Below, piece by piece: positions 1 through 9,784 of a stretch of 64,000 bases of DNA. The position numbers and the translations under genes were made by a program. Each line of letters begins with the position of its first letter. Positions within the stretch are counted from its first letter, which is position 1. The stretch spans positions 1 through 64,000 of the IMG/VR virus record IMGVR_UViG_3300037516_001233, one strand, 5' to 3'. The notes beneath the pieces are model-generated. The model searched no databases. It had not been told where the DNA came from and was given only the letters and a program-made list of their open reading frames with translations. The stretch is from a virus.

Positions 1-954
1 AGCTCCTGTTCCGTTATTCGTAGTAAAAGTAGTGTCTCTAGTTCCAGTGGAATCTAGACGGACAATACGCCCTACGGTCGTACCATTCCAGGTGGTGTAT
101 TGACCACCTACTAAAATCTTACCGTCAGATTGGATAGCTACTGAGTAGATAATATTGTTAGCTCCTGTTCCGTTATTCGTAGTAAAGGTGGTGTCTCTAG
201 TTCCAGTGGAATCTAGACGGACAATACGCCCTACTGTTGTACCATTCCAGGTGGTAAAATTTCCACCTACTAAAATCTTTCCATCAGATTGGATAGCTAT
301 TGAGTAGATGTTACTATTAGCTCCTGTTCCGTTATTCGTAGTAAAAGTAGTGTCTCTAGTTCCAGTGGAATCTAGACGGACAATACGCCCTACGGTCGTA
401 CCATTCCAGGTGGTGTATTGACCACCTACTAAAATCTTACCGTCAAATTGAACAGCTATTGAGTAGACACGATTATTAGCTCCTGTTCCGTTATTCGTGG
501 TAAAAGTGGTGTCTCTAGTTCCATCAGAATTTAAGCGTACGATATAACCTACTCCCGTATTATTCCAGAAATCAGAATCTCCACCCACTAAAATTTTTCC
601 GTCAGACTGGATAGCTATTGAGTTGAGGGCAAAAGCAGCTCCTGCCCCATTATTTGTGGTAAAAGCTGTGTCTAAAGTTCCGTCGGAATTTAAGCGAAGG
701 ATACGCCCTACGCTTGTACCATTCCAAGAGGTAAAACCTCCAACTACTAAAATTTTACCGTCAGACTGGATAGCTATTGAGATAACATAATCATTAGCTC
801 CTGTCCCAGTATTTGTCGTAAAAGTTGTGTCTAAAGTTCCATCTGAGTTCAGGCGAAGGATACGCCCTACACTCGTGCCATTCCAGGTAGTAAAAGATCC
901 GCCAAGTAAAATTTTACCATCTGATTGAACAGCTATTAAGTAGATAAAACTACT
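1..954 (-). repeat. Tandem 159-bp coding repeats
   Basis: Copies begin at 1, 160, 319, 478, 637, 796 and (degenerate) 955, an exact 159-bp spacing that equals 53 codons. Copies 1 and 3 are identical over 1-127 versus 319-445, closer to each other than to copy 2, so there is a 318-bp higher-order unit. Copies toward the 3' end of the gene are the most alike, which points to recent expansion or gene conversion. Confidence 0.95.
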
Positions 955-1149
955 AGCTGCTGTTCCGAACTGTCCGGTCTGATCAAGTGAGTCCCATGAC
1001 TTGTCAATTAAGCCACCCTTAATGAAAGATGTATACCATTGACCCGATTGCTTATTCCAAACATAGTCAGCAATCTTCCATGTACCAGCTGCTTTAACAT
1101 ATGGAATAGAGTCACGCCATATTCCAGCTGACCTAACCTTGAGGCTCAT
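1..1149 (-). CDS. Delta-60 repeat tail fibre-like protein (3' end outside window)
   Basis: Starts at the ATG at 1149 in a TAATG overlap with the stop of the upstream fibre gene and stays open to base 1, so 383 residues are visible and the C-terminus is missing. After about 60 N-terminal residues the protein is a tandem array of 53-residue units built on SDGKILVGG, followed by WNGT, GRI(V/L)RL and GT.DTTFTTN. This is the pattern of the delta-60 repeat family, which is predicted to form beta-propeller-like structures. Its place at the end of a fibre operon suggests a distal host-contact fibre or adhesin. The receptor cannot be told from sequence. Confidence 0.85.
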   Translation of the reverse strand, partial: MSLKVRSAGIWRDSIPYVKAAGTWKIADYVWNKQSGQWYTSFIKGGLIDKSWDSLDQTGQFGTAASSFIYLIAVQSDGKILLGGSFTTWNGTSVGRILRLNSDGTLDTTFTTNTGTGANDYVISIAIQSDGKILVVGGFTSWNGTSVGRILRLNSDGTLDTAFTTNNGAGAAFALNSIAIQSDGKILVGGDSDFWNNTGVGYIVRLNSDGTRDTTFTTNNGTGANNRVYSIAVQFDGKILVGGQYTTWNGTTVGRIVRLDSTGTRDTTFTTNNGTGANSNIYSIAIQSDGKILVGGNFTTWNGTTVGRIVRLDSTGTRDTTFTTNNGTGANNIIYSVAIQSDGKILVGGQYTTWNGTTVGRIVRLDSTGTRDTTFTTNNGTGA

Positions 1150-3998
1150 TAGGAATACACGACCCAGAAATCTCCGTCAGTGCCTCCTGATGGAGTCGCT
1201 GAAGATACTGTTATGGCAGAAAATCCTGCAGGACCTGTTGGTCCAGTAGGACCTGTATCACCCGTAGCACCTGTAGGCCCTGTAGGACCTGTTGGGCCTG
1301 TGGGTCCTGTTGGGCCAGTTGGTCCTGCAGGTCCAATTGCCTGTCCGCTTACTGCACTATAGGCATTTACTCTAACTGCATTTAAGGCAGGGGGTGAATC
1401 AAAATATAAATTTACGGAATTAGTTGTTACCGCATCCCATGCTGTAATAAAAGAAGAATAAGGCGCAAAATTATCCTTAGTAAGAATGACTAAATCTCGC
1501 GTATTTAAATTATGAGTAACTGTTATAGTGGTACTTGTGCCATCGCCAACATCTTCGCTATATGTGGTACCTTCTACCGAAGAGCCAATATTTATCCATT
1601 TTGCCCCATCCCAAGCTAAAACTTCATTCAAAACTGGGTTTACTATTTGAACGTCGCCAATGCCATCTAAGGTAGATACTGTTGCAGTAAATGTTTTATT
1701 AATCCATTTGCTAGTTATATTATCCCAAGCCAAAACTTGATCACTAACTGGCGTTGGTACATTTACATCTAGTAAATCATCTAGATTAGCTACCGTAGAT
1801 GCTACTCCTGGCATATATTTATTTAGCGAGGCATTGTATTTTAATACTTCAGTATCAGATGCTCCAGAAGTTTGTATTTCTATTCCATTAACTGTTAAAT
1901 ATGGTGCGGTAACCATGCCAGTAAAAGTCGGCGTTGCACTGTTGGCTTTAAGATTTACTGCAGCATCAGTATAAGTGATAGCAGATGTGTACGCAGACTT
2001 TGGTCCACCAAAATCATCTATTTGTGTTTTTGTAATTGCGGAATCAATTTGAAGGTTTGATCCCGGCAAAAATGTAAGGTTTGAATAATAGAGAGCTGTA
2101 CCGGCAACTCCATAAATTGCTCTACCTGTGCTTGCACTAACTGGTACACTAAAGAATGTATTTCCTAAAACAGCATAAGCAGTAGCTGCATTAAGTTTTA
2201 TGCCAGAAGAATTAGCTGCTGTTGTCATTATTTCGCAGTTCGCTGCAGTCAATACTCCTCCAGCATAGACATCTATCGCATAGGTTCCGCCGCTTGTAAT
2301 AATAGAGTGAAACAGATTACAGGTACCACCGTCAACTCCTATAACGGCAACGTTAGAGCCAGATGTCTCAATTGAATCCATGGTTGCAGTTCCAGCAGCA
2401 ATGTGAATGCAGTGATAATGACCTGATCCATTGTGACTAAACTTTGAATCATTCATATGAACATTTGAGTCTGCTCCAGTGTTCGTTATGGTTATTCCAT
2501 GAGCAGATCCCTCTGCCGTAACCCACACATCTTTAAGGAATAGCCTCTGAGGATATGAGCCAGAAAATGTTATCGCTGGAGTCCCCGATATGCCTATAAT
2601 TTCTATGTTTGATATAGCAAAATGGTTTTCGCTGATTGTTGTATTTGGACCAGTAAAAGTAAGTGAACCAAAGAAAATAACTGGAGCATGTGTACCAGAA
2701 CTATTTTCAGCTGTTAGAAATAAATGACCTTTAGAAAAAGTGATATTTTCAGCAGTTGCGACAGTGTTCCCACTTAATAGAACTAAAACAAGAGGATTTG
2801 TTGAAGATACCGTCGCTACGGCAGCAGTATAAGCAGCAGCTAGTGTTTTGTATGGATACTCTCTAGTCCCAGTTGAAGTGTAAGAATCGGCACGAAGGTA
2901 ATCGATATATACTTTATTAGTTACTGGTACAATTAAAGGCTTACTGTTTAGCTGAGCTTGAATTGCTGAAGTAACACCATTTAGATAGCCAATTTCAGTA
3001 TCGGATATGTCTGCCACACGAGTCTGAACTATTGACGTATCAATTGCAATACCAGGAGTAGCACCTTCTCCAGAGTTATTGGAGATAGTAAGACCATTGC
3101 CTTGAACTAAATTCTTAACATAATCACCAACAGTATCTGATGTTAGATTAACGGCATCGTTAACCCATGCAGAGCCAGTCCATCTCAAGAAATCACCATC
3201 AGCGGATTCTGTTATAGTCACATCAGAAAGATCATTTATCCCATGGTTAGAAATACTAGAAACAGTCCCAGTAACGTTTCCGGTTAGATTGCCTGTTACA
3301 TTACCTATTACATCTCCAGATAAATTACCTGTAACATTCCCTACGACTCCACCTATTACATTTCCAGTTATATTTCCAGTTACGTTACCTGTTACATCAC
3401 CTGTTAAAGGAGCTAAAACTCTTCCAAAAGTTGGAGTTGCAGAGGTGGCAACGTTTTGACCTATTGAGATTGTTGGGGTTGCACCTTCTCCAGAAATTTG
3501 AGAAATTGTAACACCAGTGCCTGCGGTAAGACTTGTAACGTAGTCGCCAACAGTATGAAGACCAAGTGTTACCGAGTTTGCTATAATAGAATTTAAATCT
3601 AAATACGTAATTCCATCATTAGTAAACTGCCATTTGTTGCTGGTTTCATTCCAAAGTATTTGAACGTTTGTAGAAGTCCCACGTTCGACTTCAATGCCAG
3701 CATCTAGGATAGGAGCCCCAGTTACATTAGAATTTAATACTAAAATATTATCTTCTATAAGAATTTCAGCTACATTTAAACTTACGGTGTCTCCACTTAT
3801 TATAAGATCTCCACCAACTGTAAGACTTGAGCTTATAGTTACATCATCTTCAGTGCTGATTTGCGTTTGATTATCCTGTAGCCAGGACCAAGTAGTCGAT
3901 ACTAACTCATCATTATTATCTTTATAATAGACAATCCCATTAATTGGATCTAATGCTATTTGGCCCTGAATAATATTAGGGGGATTAGGTAAAGACAT
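1149..3998 (-). CDS. Tail fibre with beta-rich repeats, beta-helix region and collagen-like tail
   Basis: 949 residues. The N-terminal part has short motifs seen in phage fibre proteins (NILVLNSN, then [16 protein letters not shown]). Residues about 195-250 are a run of GNVTGN-type repeats that probably form a triple beta-spiral-like shaft. The middle, about 370-650, has the Gly/Ser/Thr-rich rhythm of a right-handed beta-helix. Near 888-925 there is a collagen-like (GPT)n stretch, followed by a short C-terminal cap. The start is supported by AGAGGAT upstream. It lies first in a two-fibre unit behind the late motif at 4051-4060. Likely role: receptor-binding or side tail fibre. Domain borders are estimates. 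Confidence 0.8.
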   Translation of the reverse strand: MSLPNPPNIIQGQIALDPINGIVYYKDNNDELVSTTWSWLQDNQTQISTEDDVTISSSLTVGGDLIISGDTVSLNVAEILIEDNILVLNSNVTGAPILDAGIEVERGTSTNVQILWNETSNKWQFTNDGITYLDLNSIIANSVTLGLHTVGDYVTSLTAGTGVTISQISGEGATPTISIGQNVATSATPTFGRVLAPLTGDVTGNVTGNITGNVIGGVVGNVTGNLSGDVIGNVTGNLTGNVTGTVSSISNHGINDLSDVTITESADGDFLRWTGSAWVNDAVNLTSDTVGDYVKNLVQGNGLTISNNSGEGATPGIAIDTSIVQTRVADISDTEIGYLNGVTSAIQAQLNSKPLIVPVTNKVYIDYLRADSYTSTGTREYPYKTLAAAYTAAVATVSSTNPLVLVLLSGNTVATAENITFSKGHLFLTAENSSGTHAPVIFFGSLTFTGPNTTISENHFAISNIEIIGISGTPAITFSGSYPQRLFLKDVWVTAEGSAHGITITNTGADSNVHMNDSKFSHNGSGHYHCIHIAAGTATMDSIETSGSNVAVIGVDGGTCNLFHSIITSGGTYAIDVYAGGVLTAANCEIMTTAANSSGIKLNAATAYAVLGNTFFSVPVSASTGRAIYGVAGTALYYSNLTFLPGSNLQIDSAITKTQIDDFGGPKSAYTSAITYTDAAVNLKANSATPTFTGMVTAPYLTVNGIEIQTSGASDTEVLKYNASLNKYMPGVASTVANLDDLLDVNVPTPVSDQVLAWDNITSKWINKTFTATVSTLDGIGDVQIVNPVLNEVLAWDGAKWINIGSSVEGTTYSEDVGDGTSTTITVTHNLNTRDLVILTKDNFAPYSSFITAWDAVTTNSVNLYFDSPPALNAVRVNAYSAVSGQAIGPAGPTGPTGPTGPTGPTGPTGATGDTGPTGPTGPAGFSAITVSSATPSGGTDGDFWVVYS

Positions 3999-4050
3999 TA
4001 ATGTATCCTCTTGAGATAATTGGCCCTAAATATAAGGGCTGGAACATAGC

Positions 4051-4060
4051 TATATAGTAA
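4051..4060 (-). promoter_or_regulatory. Putative phage late promoter, TTACTATATA
   Basis: The 10-mer TTACTATATA lies about 50 bases upstream of the fibre start at 3998. The same 10-mer, inside a shared CAATTACTATATA, precedes the 40524 gene. No common -35 element is seen. The resulting leader would contain a small GC-rich hairpin (4023-4039) before the AGAGGAT ribosome-binding site. The promoter role is inferred from recurrence and position. Confidence 0.5.
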
Positions 4061-4103
4061 TTGTTTTAGCTATTAATATTCAGAACTCATATAATTAAAT
4101 GAT

Positions 4104-4346
4104 TTAAGCCTGAGCTTTTTTGTCTACTTTAGTAAAAACTTGATTGATTTCAGTAGAGGTTAACTTGCCGTCATCCAAGAATGCCCTAGATAAACCTTCT
4201 ACTACTGTGGCGACTCCAGCCATACCAGCCATAAAACAAGCTTTCCATAGGGAAACGCCAGCTATTGCACCAGCACCTATAACGCTCAGGCCAGAAGCAG
4301 CAAACGTTGCTACAATTCTTAGGATTATATTATAAGTGGTCTTCAT
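4104..4346 (-). CDS. Small membrane protein, probable holin
   Basis: 80 residues, with two hydrophobic stretches rich in Gly and Ala (about 6-28 and 31-48), then a polar tail ending in Lys/Ala. Size, topology and place in the lysis region (endolysin at 7467, surface protein between) fit a holin that forms pores for endolysin release. The ATG follows the stop of the upstream gene directly. No family-specific motif proves holin function. A small membrane anchor of another kind is possible. Confidence 0.6.
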   Translation of the reverse strand: MKTTYNIILRIVATFAASGLSVIGAGAIAGVSLWKACFMAGMAGVATVVEGLSRAFLDDGKLTSTEINQVFTKVDKKAQA

Positions 4347-7300
4347 TTAATCCTCATCATTTTTAATCATAGCGTGAATGTAATGGACCAAGAAGGCACA
4401 ACCTGTAGCTATAATTGTAATCTTTCTCGTTTCTCCAGAGAGGGTTGCAAACACTACGACGCTACCTGAAATGGTAAAAGCCAGTGCTGAAGTCTCCCTT
4501 GAGAATTTTTTAATAAAGCCCCATGGACTAAATTTCCTTTTCATTGTTTCCTCCTCGTATTTAAATATACTGTTTCTTGTGAAGTGGTTATCTTCTTGAT
4601 CTTCGGGACCCTCTATTTCAGTGTCCTCTTCTTCTTCGCCTTCTGGGTTCTCGTCTTCCTTGCGGCCGTTGCTATTGCTGCCATCACCAGGACCCCCGCC
4701 AGAGCCACCAGAGCCACCAGAGCCCCCTGAACCGCCTCCAGAGCCTCCAGAGCCTCCAGAACCCCCTGTTGGACCAGATGACCCAGTTCCTGCTCCCATG
4801 CCCACTGTGGCTGCTGATAGGGCTGCAGTGGCAGCCAAGAGAGTTCTACGAGATCCTACGTCTACCTGAGATCCAGTTGGTACATAGTCATCAAGACCCT
4901 CGCCATAAACGTCAATTTGAGTTTCAAATTCATCTTTAATTTCGTCTGGGGCATCGGAAACTGCAGCTACCAAGGCTGCCTCTTCTTGCGTGGACAGTTC
5001 TCCCACTGGGATAGCATCAAAGATTTCAGCTGCCTGATCTGTGTCAATGCTCTCCAAGACTTTATCGCTGGTAGCAAGGTCGGTGGCCTGGTCTTCGGTA
5101 ACGCCGTTTTCAATAACCGAATCAACCGCAGCTGCAACCTGGTCTTCTGTTATGGTGTCTGATTCTAAGACTCCAACCAATTCTTCAAACTGCTCATTTG
5201 ATATCGGGGCATCTAAGACTGAATCAATAACAGAATCAAATTTTTCATCCGAAATAGGTTCATCAAAGATATTGTCCAATGCGGCACTGAATTGTTCTGT
5301 AGATAATGGCTCCTCAAAGACTGCTTGCACTGCAGTGTCAAACTGTTCATCGCTCAGAGTTTTAACATCTTCAAATATAGCTGTAACTGCGTCGTCGAAC
5401 TGAGCATCAGATAGTGGACCATCAAATACTGCGGTAACAGCGTCTTCAAACTGTGCATCAGATAGTTGAGTTGGGTCTTCAAATACTGCGTCTACTGCAG
5501 CAGCAAAGTTTTCGTTAGACATAGGTCCATCAAACACAGAATCTATAACAGTAGCGAACTGAGTATCTGAGAGCTCTTGGTCCAAAAGAGAGCCAACTAC
5601 TGCTGTTATTTCTTCAGCCGTACCAGCATCTGCGATTAGGTCATCAACAGCGTTTGCTAGATTTCCATTTGACATAGGACCATCAAAGATGTCTTCTACT
5701 GCAGCGTCTGCAGCGTCTTGAGTATCTTTAGGAACTATTATCTCTGGAGTTGGATCAATTTCTGGAGTTGTTACTGGGTCTAGATTATTATCTGGCGTAT
5801 CTATTGGCCCAAATATTGTTTCTATAACAGTTGTTGTAGGCGGGGAAATCGTTGTAACTGTTGGTCCTAGTTCAGGAATTGGAACAGTAGTGTTTTCTGT
5901 TGGAATAGTTTCAACAGGAGGGGGGACAACCGCTGGTTCCGTAGTAGTCGGATTTGGGTTGATAACTGTTGCATCAACAGTTATTTCCGGTCCATGCACA
6001 CATGGGCCTACGCCTTCACTAGAGAAACAACTTTGATTTCCCGCCTTAATACCAAAGCGAACAGGTCCGTAACCTGTCGTGACAGGATTGCTACCAGAAA
6101 ACATTTCCGTACTTAAGGAGTAGTTGGTTCCTTGGTTCGTTGAAACTCCCCAACCACCCGACTGTGTTCCATCAATTTCATCTAAGTCATAGAAGGTCAC
6201 AGCATACCCGTAGATATCAACATTGCTTGATGTTGGTGCGTCCCAGTCGAGGTCCACACTTCCGTCTGCGTTTGAAGTTGCAGTCAGGTCCGTAACCGAG
6301 TTTAAGTATGGAGCAACAGTTGTGGTCGTTGTCGAGGTAGACGTTGTTGTCGTGGTCGGTGGAGCTGTTGGAGCTGTTTCATTGTTTGGCTCAACTCCAC
6401 CAAAGACCGCACATGAACCACCAGATTGATTGCAAGACAGTGTTGTTCCTATTTGGTCATCAACCATCAGCACCGGTGGCAATCCTTGGTCATCCAAGTT
6501 GAACGATGTAAAGCCTAATTTATAAGTTCCAGTAACAGATACTTTATATGTTGATACTTGCCAACCAGTAGCACCGTAGGAGTTTGTCGAGTAGTCACCT
6601 GTGCCAGGGTTAGAAAATCCTAACAGTGCGTACGACTGATTAAAGTTATTAACTGTGATTGCTGGAGTCGACGCAACGGTGACAGGAATAAGAGACGTAA
6701 TAGATCCATCATTAAATGGAACGTAGTCAGTTGCCATATAGTTCCAAGACATTGTGTATGTAATACCAGCAGTTAATTGAACTTCACGAGTAATCCATGC
6801 TGCATCAGTTGGATTGCCACCGCCAAAACCAGATGCCTGTGCTTGTGACGACAGCATTGTTGTTATCTGAGATGTTTGAGTTGCAGAAAGACCAAGTGCT
6901 GCAGTAGCTTGAGTAAACGTTTGCTCACCTTTTGGCTGCAGGGCAACAGCATATGTTCCGCCATTTGGAGAAAAAGTCCAGCTGCCTGCAGCAACTGCTG
7001 AAGCATAGTAAGGATTGTCGATTGTTTCGTATTGTGCAGGAGAGGTGTTTGGGATTACCCTGGTAATCGTTGGGCTCCCCATTGCTCCATTTGCGCCATG
7101 GGTAAATGTTCTAGAGCCATTGAATATTGTTACACCAGTTCCGCCACCGTTAATTGAAGTGCCAAGTGTTCCAGTTTGTGACCCTCTAGACCAGCCAGTT
7201 AGCGTGCCGTCTTCAAATCCAGCATTTGGTATAGATACAGAACTACCTGTAGCCCTTGCTGTTATTGGGGAAACCCAAGCTATCATAAATAGAAATAGAA

Positions 7301-7349
7301 GGATCCAAGATCCTTTTCGTGGTTTAAATTGCAATTTGAAGCCCTCCAT
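4347..7349 (-). CDS. Large secreted, membrane-anchored surface protein with FN3-like domain and acidic repeats
   Basis: About 1000 residues. A signal peptide (hydrophobic LLFLFMIAW) is followed by a lectin-like beta domain (about 38-310, beginning IPNAGFEDG), a Thr-rich linker ending TTTTTVAP, an FN3-like domain (about 350-460) and a Pro/Thr linker. Residues about 545-790 hold a series of acidic units of the form LSDAQFD.AV.A.F.. Then come a hydrophobic segment after GSRRTLLAATAAL, a Gly/Ser-rich stretch, an acidic stretch and a C-terminal membrane segment. The layout looks like actinobacterial cell-wall proteins, unusual for a virion part. ATG at 7349 is preferred to TTG at 7352. No clear ribosome-binding site is present. 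Confidence 0.7.
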   Translation of the reverse strand: MEGFKLQFKPRKGSWILLFLFMIAWVSPITARATGSSVSIPNAGFEDGTLTGWSRGSQTGTLGTSINGGGTGVTIFNGSRTFTHGANGAMGSPTITRVIPNTSPAQYETIDNPYYASAVAAGSWTFSPNGGTYAVALQPKGEQTFTQATAALGLSATQTSQITTMLSSQAQASGFGGGNPTDAAWITREVQLTAGITYTMSWNYMATDYVPFNDGSITSLIPVTVASTPAITVNNFNQSYALLGFSNPGTGDYSTNSYGATGWQVSTYKVSVTGTYKLGFTSFNLDDQGLPPVLMVDDQIGTTLSCNQSGGSCAVFGGVEPNNETAPTAPPTTTTTSTSTTTTTVAPYLNSVTDLTATSNADGSVDLDWDAPTSSNVDIYGYAVTFYDLDEIDGTQSGGWGVSTNQGTNYSLSTEMFSGSNPVTTGYGPVRFGIKAGNQSCFSSEGVGPCVHGPEITVDATVINPNPTTTEPAVVPPPVETIPTENTTVPIPELGPTVTTISPPTTTVIETIFGPIDTPDNNLDPVTTPEIDPTPEIIVPKDTQDAADAAVEDIFDGPMSNGNLANAVDDLIADAGTAEEITAVVGSLLDQELSDTQFATVIDSVFDGPMSNENFAAAVDAVFEDPTQLSDAQFEDAVTAVFDGPLSDAQFDDAVTAIFEDVKTLSDEQFDTAVQAVFEEPLSTEQFSAALDNIFDEPISDEKFDSVIDSVLDAPISNEQFEELVGVLESDTITEDQVAAAVDSVIENGVTEDQATDLATSDKVLESIDTDQAAEIFDAIPVGELSTQEEAALVAAVSDAPDEIKDEFETQIDVYGEGLDDYVPTGSQVDVGSRRTLLAATAALSAATVGMGAGTGSSGPTGGSGGSGGSGGGSGGSGGSGGSGGGPGDGSNSNGRKEDENPEGEEEEDTEIEGPEDQEDNHFTRNSIFKYEEETMKRKFSPWGFIKKFSRETSALAFTISGSVVVFATLSGETRKITIIATGCAFLVHYIHAMIKNDED

Positions 7350-7360
7350 CAAATCACTAG

Positions 7361-7369
7361 TTATAGTAA
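7361..7369 (-). promoter_or_regulatory. Putative late promoter TTACTATAA, nearly on the start codon
   Basis: TTACTATAA ends 11 bases before the ATG at 7349 and directly follows the terminator at 7400-7431, where a new promoter is needed. If TACTAT acts as a -10 box, the RNA would start within a few bases of the ATG, which would explain the missing Shine-Dalgarno sequence. Confidence 0.45.
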
Positions 7370-7399
7370 TGAGGAAAACCTAATAATGCGGCGGCCAAA

Positions 7400-7431
7400 T
7401 AGAAAAGACCCCAGCTGTTAAGCTAGGGTCT
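7400..7431 (-). terminator. Intrinsic terminator after endolysin
   Basis: The inverted repeat AGACCC..AGCT / AGCT..GGGTCT (7406-7431) is followed on the minus strand by TTTTCTATTT. It lies 36 bases past the endolysin stop. Confidence 0.8.
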
Positions 7432-7466
7432 AATCATATGCCTCCGTTGCAAGGAAATATATTATA

Positions 7467-7994
7467 TCAGGCTGGCTTAGGAATTGCTCTCCAAGCAGCC
7501 TCAAACTTAGCGGCATCTTTTGCCATTTCCTGATCAAGCTCGATGTGCAGCCACTTTCCACCAAAGGAGCCAGCGTTGTCATCAGCTGTAAAAATCTTGA
7601 CCCCCTTGGCGCCTTCACCACGTGAGCAACGGAATCCACGGCCGTAGCCTGGTTTTTTATCTGTCGCGGTTGCATCATATGCATAGTCGTGGATTTCAAC
7701 AATTCCAAGAGCTTCTGCGTTTGCGAGGAACCAGTCCCACATTGCCACGCCAACCTTGCGATCAGAGTAACCGACGTCACACGCGGCTCCAGTGGCATGA
7801 ACGCTCATGTACTTTTCCATTCCCGGGTCGCTCATTTTCTTGCCTGCGGTGTGAGAGTTACGCATTAAACGAGCAGCGTAGATTCCCATGTTAGTTGCCT
7901 TCCAACGCTTTCCGCACAGTTCAACGAGTTTCACTGTTCCCGGCTGAGCTTTTTTACCGTCAAACGAAGGGTAGTAAGGGTATTTTCTTGGCAT
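7467..7994 (-). CDS. Endolysin, M15-type zinc peptidase (L,D-/D,D-carboxypeptidase-like)
   Basis: 175 residues. The pattern SVHATGAACDV supplies the His and Asp zinc ligands of the SxHxxGxAxD motif of peptidase family M15. WLHIELD near residue 150 supplies the third ligand with a nearby acid. Such enzymes cut peptide bonds in peptidoglycan stems and serve as phage endolysins. There is no signal peptide, in line with holin-dependent release. A strong AGGAGA site precedes the ATG. It has its own late-type motif upstream and a terminator downstream, so it is probably a single-gene unit. Confidence 0.8.
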   Translation of the reverse strand: MPRKYPYYPSFDGKKAQPGTVKLVELCGKRWKATNMGIYAARLMRNSHTAGKKMSDPGMEKYMSVHATGAACDVGYSDRKVGVAMWDWFLANAEALGIVEIHDYAYDATATDKKPGYGRGFRCSRGEGAKGVKIFTADDNAGSFGGKWLHIELDQEMAKDAAKFEAAWRAIPKPA

Positions 7995-8023
7995 TTTTTT
8001 TCTCCTATATTAGATATATACCC

Positions 8024-8032
8024 ATATAGTAA
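8024..8032 (-). promoter_or_regulatory. Putative late promoter TTACTATAT before endolysin
   Basis: TTACTATAT lies about 30 bases before the endolysin ATG, leaving a leader of about 20 bases with AGGAGA. It shares the core with the motifs at 4051-4060, 7361-7369 and 40554-40563. Confidence 0.5.
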
Positions 8033-8048
8033 AGACTTAATTCAGTAT

Positions 8049-8792
8049 TTAACCTGGATAATCAGGCAAGATGCATTCAGGATACGAGTCATCTACCCAA
8101 TAATACTTTAACGGGAACCTATCAAATGGATCTATGCCATTTTCTATTCTATATAATATAGCTTCGCTATTTTTATATTCCTCTGAGTCATATTCGGTAT
8201 GAGCAAAGGATTCTATTTTATTTCTTATCTTATCAGATTCTCCAAAGAATGAAAAATGCCAGCCACCATCTGGTATAACAGGTAGGTTCATACCCCTTAA
8301 CTCTTGTGGAGTATTCTTTTTTAAACTACTTTTTGCACAGACAACCGGTCTAGCACCCTGATCACAATGAGGCGGAACTTGCCAGTTGAAGTTCCAAAAA
8401 TACTGCTTAACATCTATTCTTGCTGGTATTCTGTGGTCAGTTATTTTCTTTAATAAAGATGACTTAACTATTTCATCCGCATCCGATATAAGAACTACAT
8501 CTGAATTATCTAGTCTATCTACAATTTGAGAAATAGCGTTTCTTTGGTAGAACTCTCTTTCCCATGAAGTTTTTAGGTCATCAGGGAAATCAATTTTAAT
8601 CCTAATAATCTTTTCTTTCCATTGGTTTACCCAATTAGGAAGATCATCAAAGTAAAACGGCTTAGGTTTTCCGGTAAAGGTTTGAGAAGATTCTACCACT
8701 ACAAAATAGTCTACTACATCACCAAGTTCTTCAAACCTAATCTGTATCATATCTTCTTCGTTGTAGTACGTAAAGCAATCATATATTTTCAT
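8049..8792 (-). CDS. Glycosyltransferase family 17-like
   Basis: 247 residues. The start MKIYDCFTYYNEEDMIQIRF, the VVVESSQTFTGKPKP segment, the WEREFYQRNAI segment and ISDADEI together match the beta-1,4-N-acetylglucosaminyltransferase-like GT17 family, with DADE as the likely metal/nucleotide-sugar site. It is the last gene of a glycan-modification cluster (8049-12250) whose products could decorate virion proteins, phage DNA or host surface sugars. The acceptor is unknown. It overlaps the upstream gene by 14 bases. Confidence 0.8.
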   Translation of the reverse strand: MKIYDCFTYYNEEDMIQIRFEELGDVVDYFVVVESSQTFTGKPKPFYFDDLPNWVNQWKEKIIRIKIDFPDDLKTSWEREFYQRNAISQIVDRLDNSDVVLISDADEIVKSSLLKKITDHRIPARIDVKQYFWNFNWQVPPHCDQGARPVVCAKSSLKKNTPQELRGMNLPVIPDGGWHFSFFGESDKIRNKIESFAHTEYDSEEYKNSEAILYRIENGIDPFDRFPLKYYWVDDSYPECILPDYPG

Positions 8793-9237
8793 ATACTAAA
8801 ACACTTTCGTTCTGGAGCATTGAAAATCTCATTATCTCTCTTGTGGCAAATCCGTCTATTTGGAAAATTCTTTTAAAGTCTTTAGCCCAATTGCCAGGAT
8901 TTATAATAAGAGCTTTTCCACCAGGCTTTAATAAATTCTTAATTTGAAAAGCTATAGTTTCAGTATTGGAGTCATAAGTTGATGGATTATAGTTTATAGA
9001 AATAAATAAATCTGCATCCCCGTAATCAAGGTATGGATCATTTAATCCAATCTCCCAAAATCTATATTCAAAAGAATCTTTATCTGGACCTCTTTCAGTA
9101 TGTAGCTGGAAAGCACCAATACTATGTTCTGGAGTCGCCAATACTTCTTGGAGATTACGATCTTCTCCATAGATAATTGTAAAATTTGCTTTAGGAAATA
9201 CGTCTCTTATTATGTGTGCGAGAAAGTGATTATTCAT
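8779..9237 (-). CDS. Small methyltransferase-like protein
   Basis: 152 residues. LLKPGGKALIINPG resembles the motif after strand 4 of class I SAM methyltransferases, and GDADLFISIN sits where an acidic motif would be expected. The N-terminal SAM-binding Gly loop is not evident, so the protein may be short, partial, or only use the fold. The upstream neighbour (9245..9784) is a fuller methyltransferase. Confidence 0.5.
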   Translation of the reverse strand: MNNHFLAHIIRDVFPKANFTIIYGEDRNLQEVLATPEHSIGAFQLHTERGPDKDSFEYRFWEIGLNDPYLDYGDADLFISINYNPSTYDSNTETIAFQIKNLLKPGGKALIINPGNWAKDFKRIFQIDGFATREIMRFSMLQNESVLVYENI

Positions 9238-9244
9238 CCATCTA

Positions 9245-9784
9245 TTAGCTCAATGGTTTAATTGCGTCAACCTTAAGCCATCCCCAGTCGCTGCCTCTTT
9301 TAATGTCAATGACCTCAAATCCCATGCGATCAAAATCATCCTGTAGCATTCTGTGAGTTAACCCCACAAAGTGAAAGTCAAATGGATTCAACTGCTCAGC
9401 AAAGAATATCTGTTGCATTCTTCTGTCTCCATCCAATGAGTCCATAGTTAATATCTGCTGACAAGCTAGTAGGAAGTCTGGAACTTCAATTCTAATCATA
9501 CCACCGGGTTTAACAATTCTGCACCATTCAGCCAAGACAGCTTGGTATTCTTTCCAGGGGAAATGCTCTAGACATTCTGAGTTATATACAATGTCAGCGT
9601 AATTATCTGGAAGGTCAATCTTTCGTGCATCACATACAACATCCACTGGAACAGTTCTCTTGTTAACATGATCATATAGTGGAGTTGGATCGATATCAAT
9701 ATGAGTCCAATCTGGTCCTAGGTAAGTCCTAGTACCAATGACTACTTTGATTCCATCTCCTTGTGGGATAGTTTCTAATCTCAT
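9245..9784 (-). CDS. SAM-dependent methyltransferase (class I)
   Basis: 179 residues. DIVYNSECLEHFPWKEY followed by RIVKPGGMIRIEVPD is the typical post-I/motif IV-V pattern of small-molecule or sugar methyltransferases, with HIDIDPTP as the acidic loop. It starts in an overlap with the GT2 stop, so the two are translationally coupled. Placed among glycosyltransferases it probably methylates a sugar or its carrier, but the substrate is not shown by sequence. Confidence 0.75.
   Translation of the reverse strand: MRLETIPQGDGIKVVIGTRTYLGPDWTHIDIDPTPLYDHVNKRTVPVDVVCDARKIDLPDNYADIVYNSECLEHFPWKEYQAVLAEWCRIVKPGGMIRIEVPDFLLACQQILTMDSLDGDRRMQQIFFAEQLNPFDFHFVGLTHRMLQDDFDRMGFEVIDIKRGSDWGWLKVDAIKPLS

Noticed and set aside
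1-954. CRISPR array suggested by regular spaced repeats
   Set aside because: The 159-bp period is an exact multiple of codons and the whole unit is coding; there are no short unique spacers.
1180-1362. Plus-strand Gly/Pro/Val-rich open frame opposite the collagen-like region
   Set aside because: It is the mirror of the (GPT)n repeat of the fibre gene; no ribosome-binding site and not protein-like otherwise.
4621-4869. Plus-strand Pro/Glu/Ser-rich open frame
   Set aside because: Shadow of the Gly/Ser-rich and acidic tail of the minus-strand surface protein.
8779-8792. Frameshift between GT17-like and methyltransferase-like genes
   Set aside because: Both have their own start and the overlap is a normal short one; domains are unrelated.
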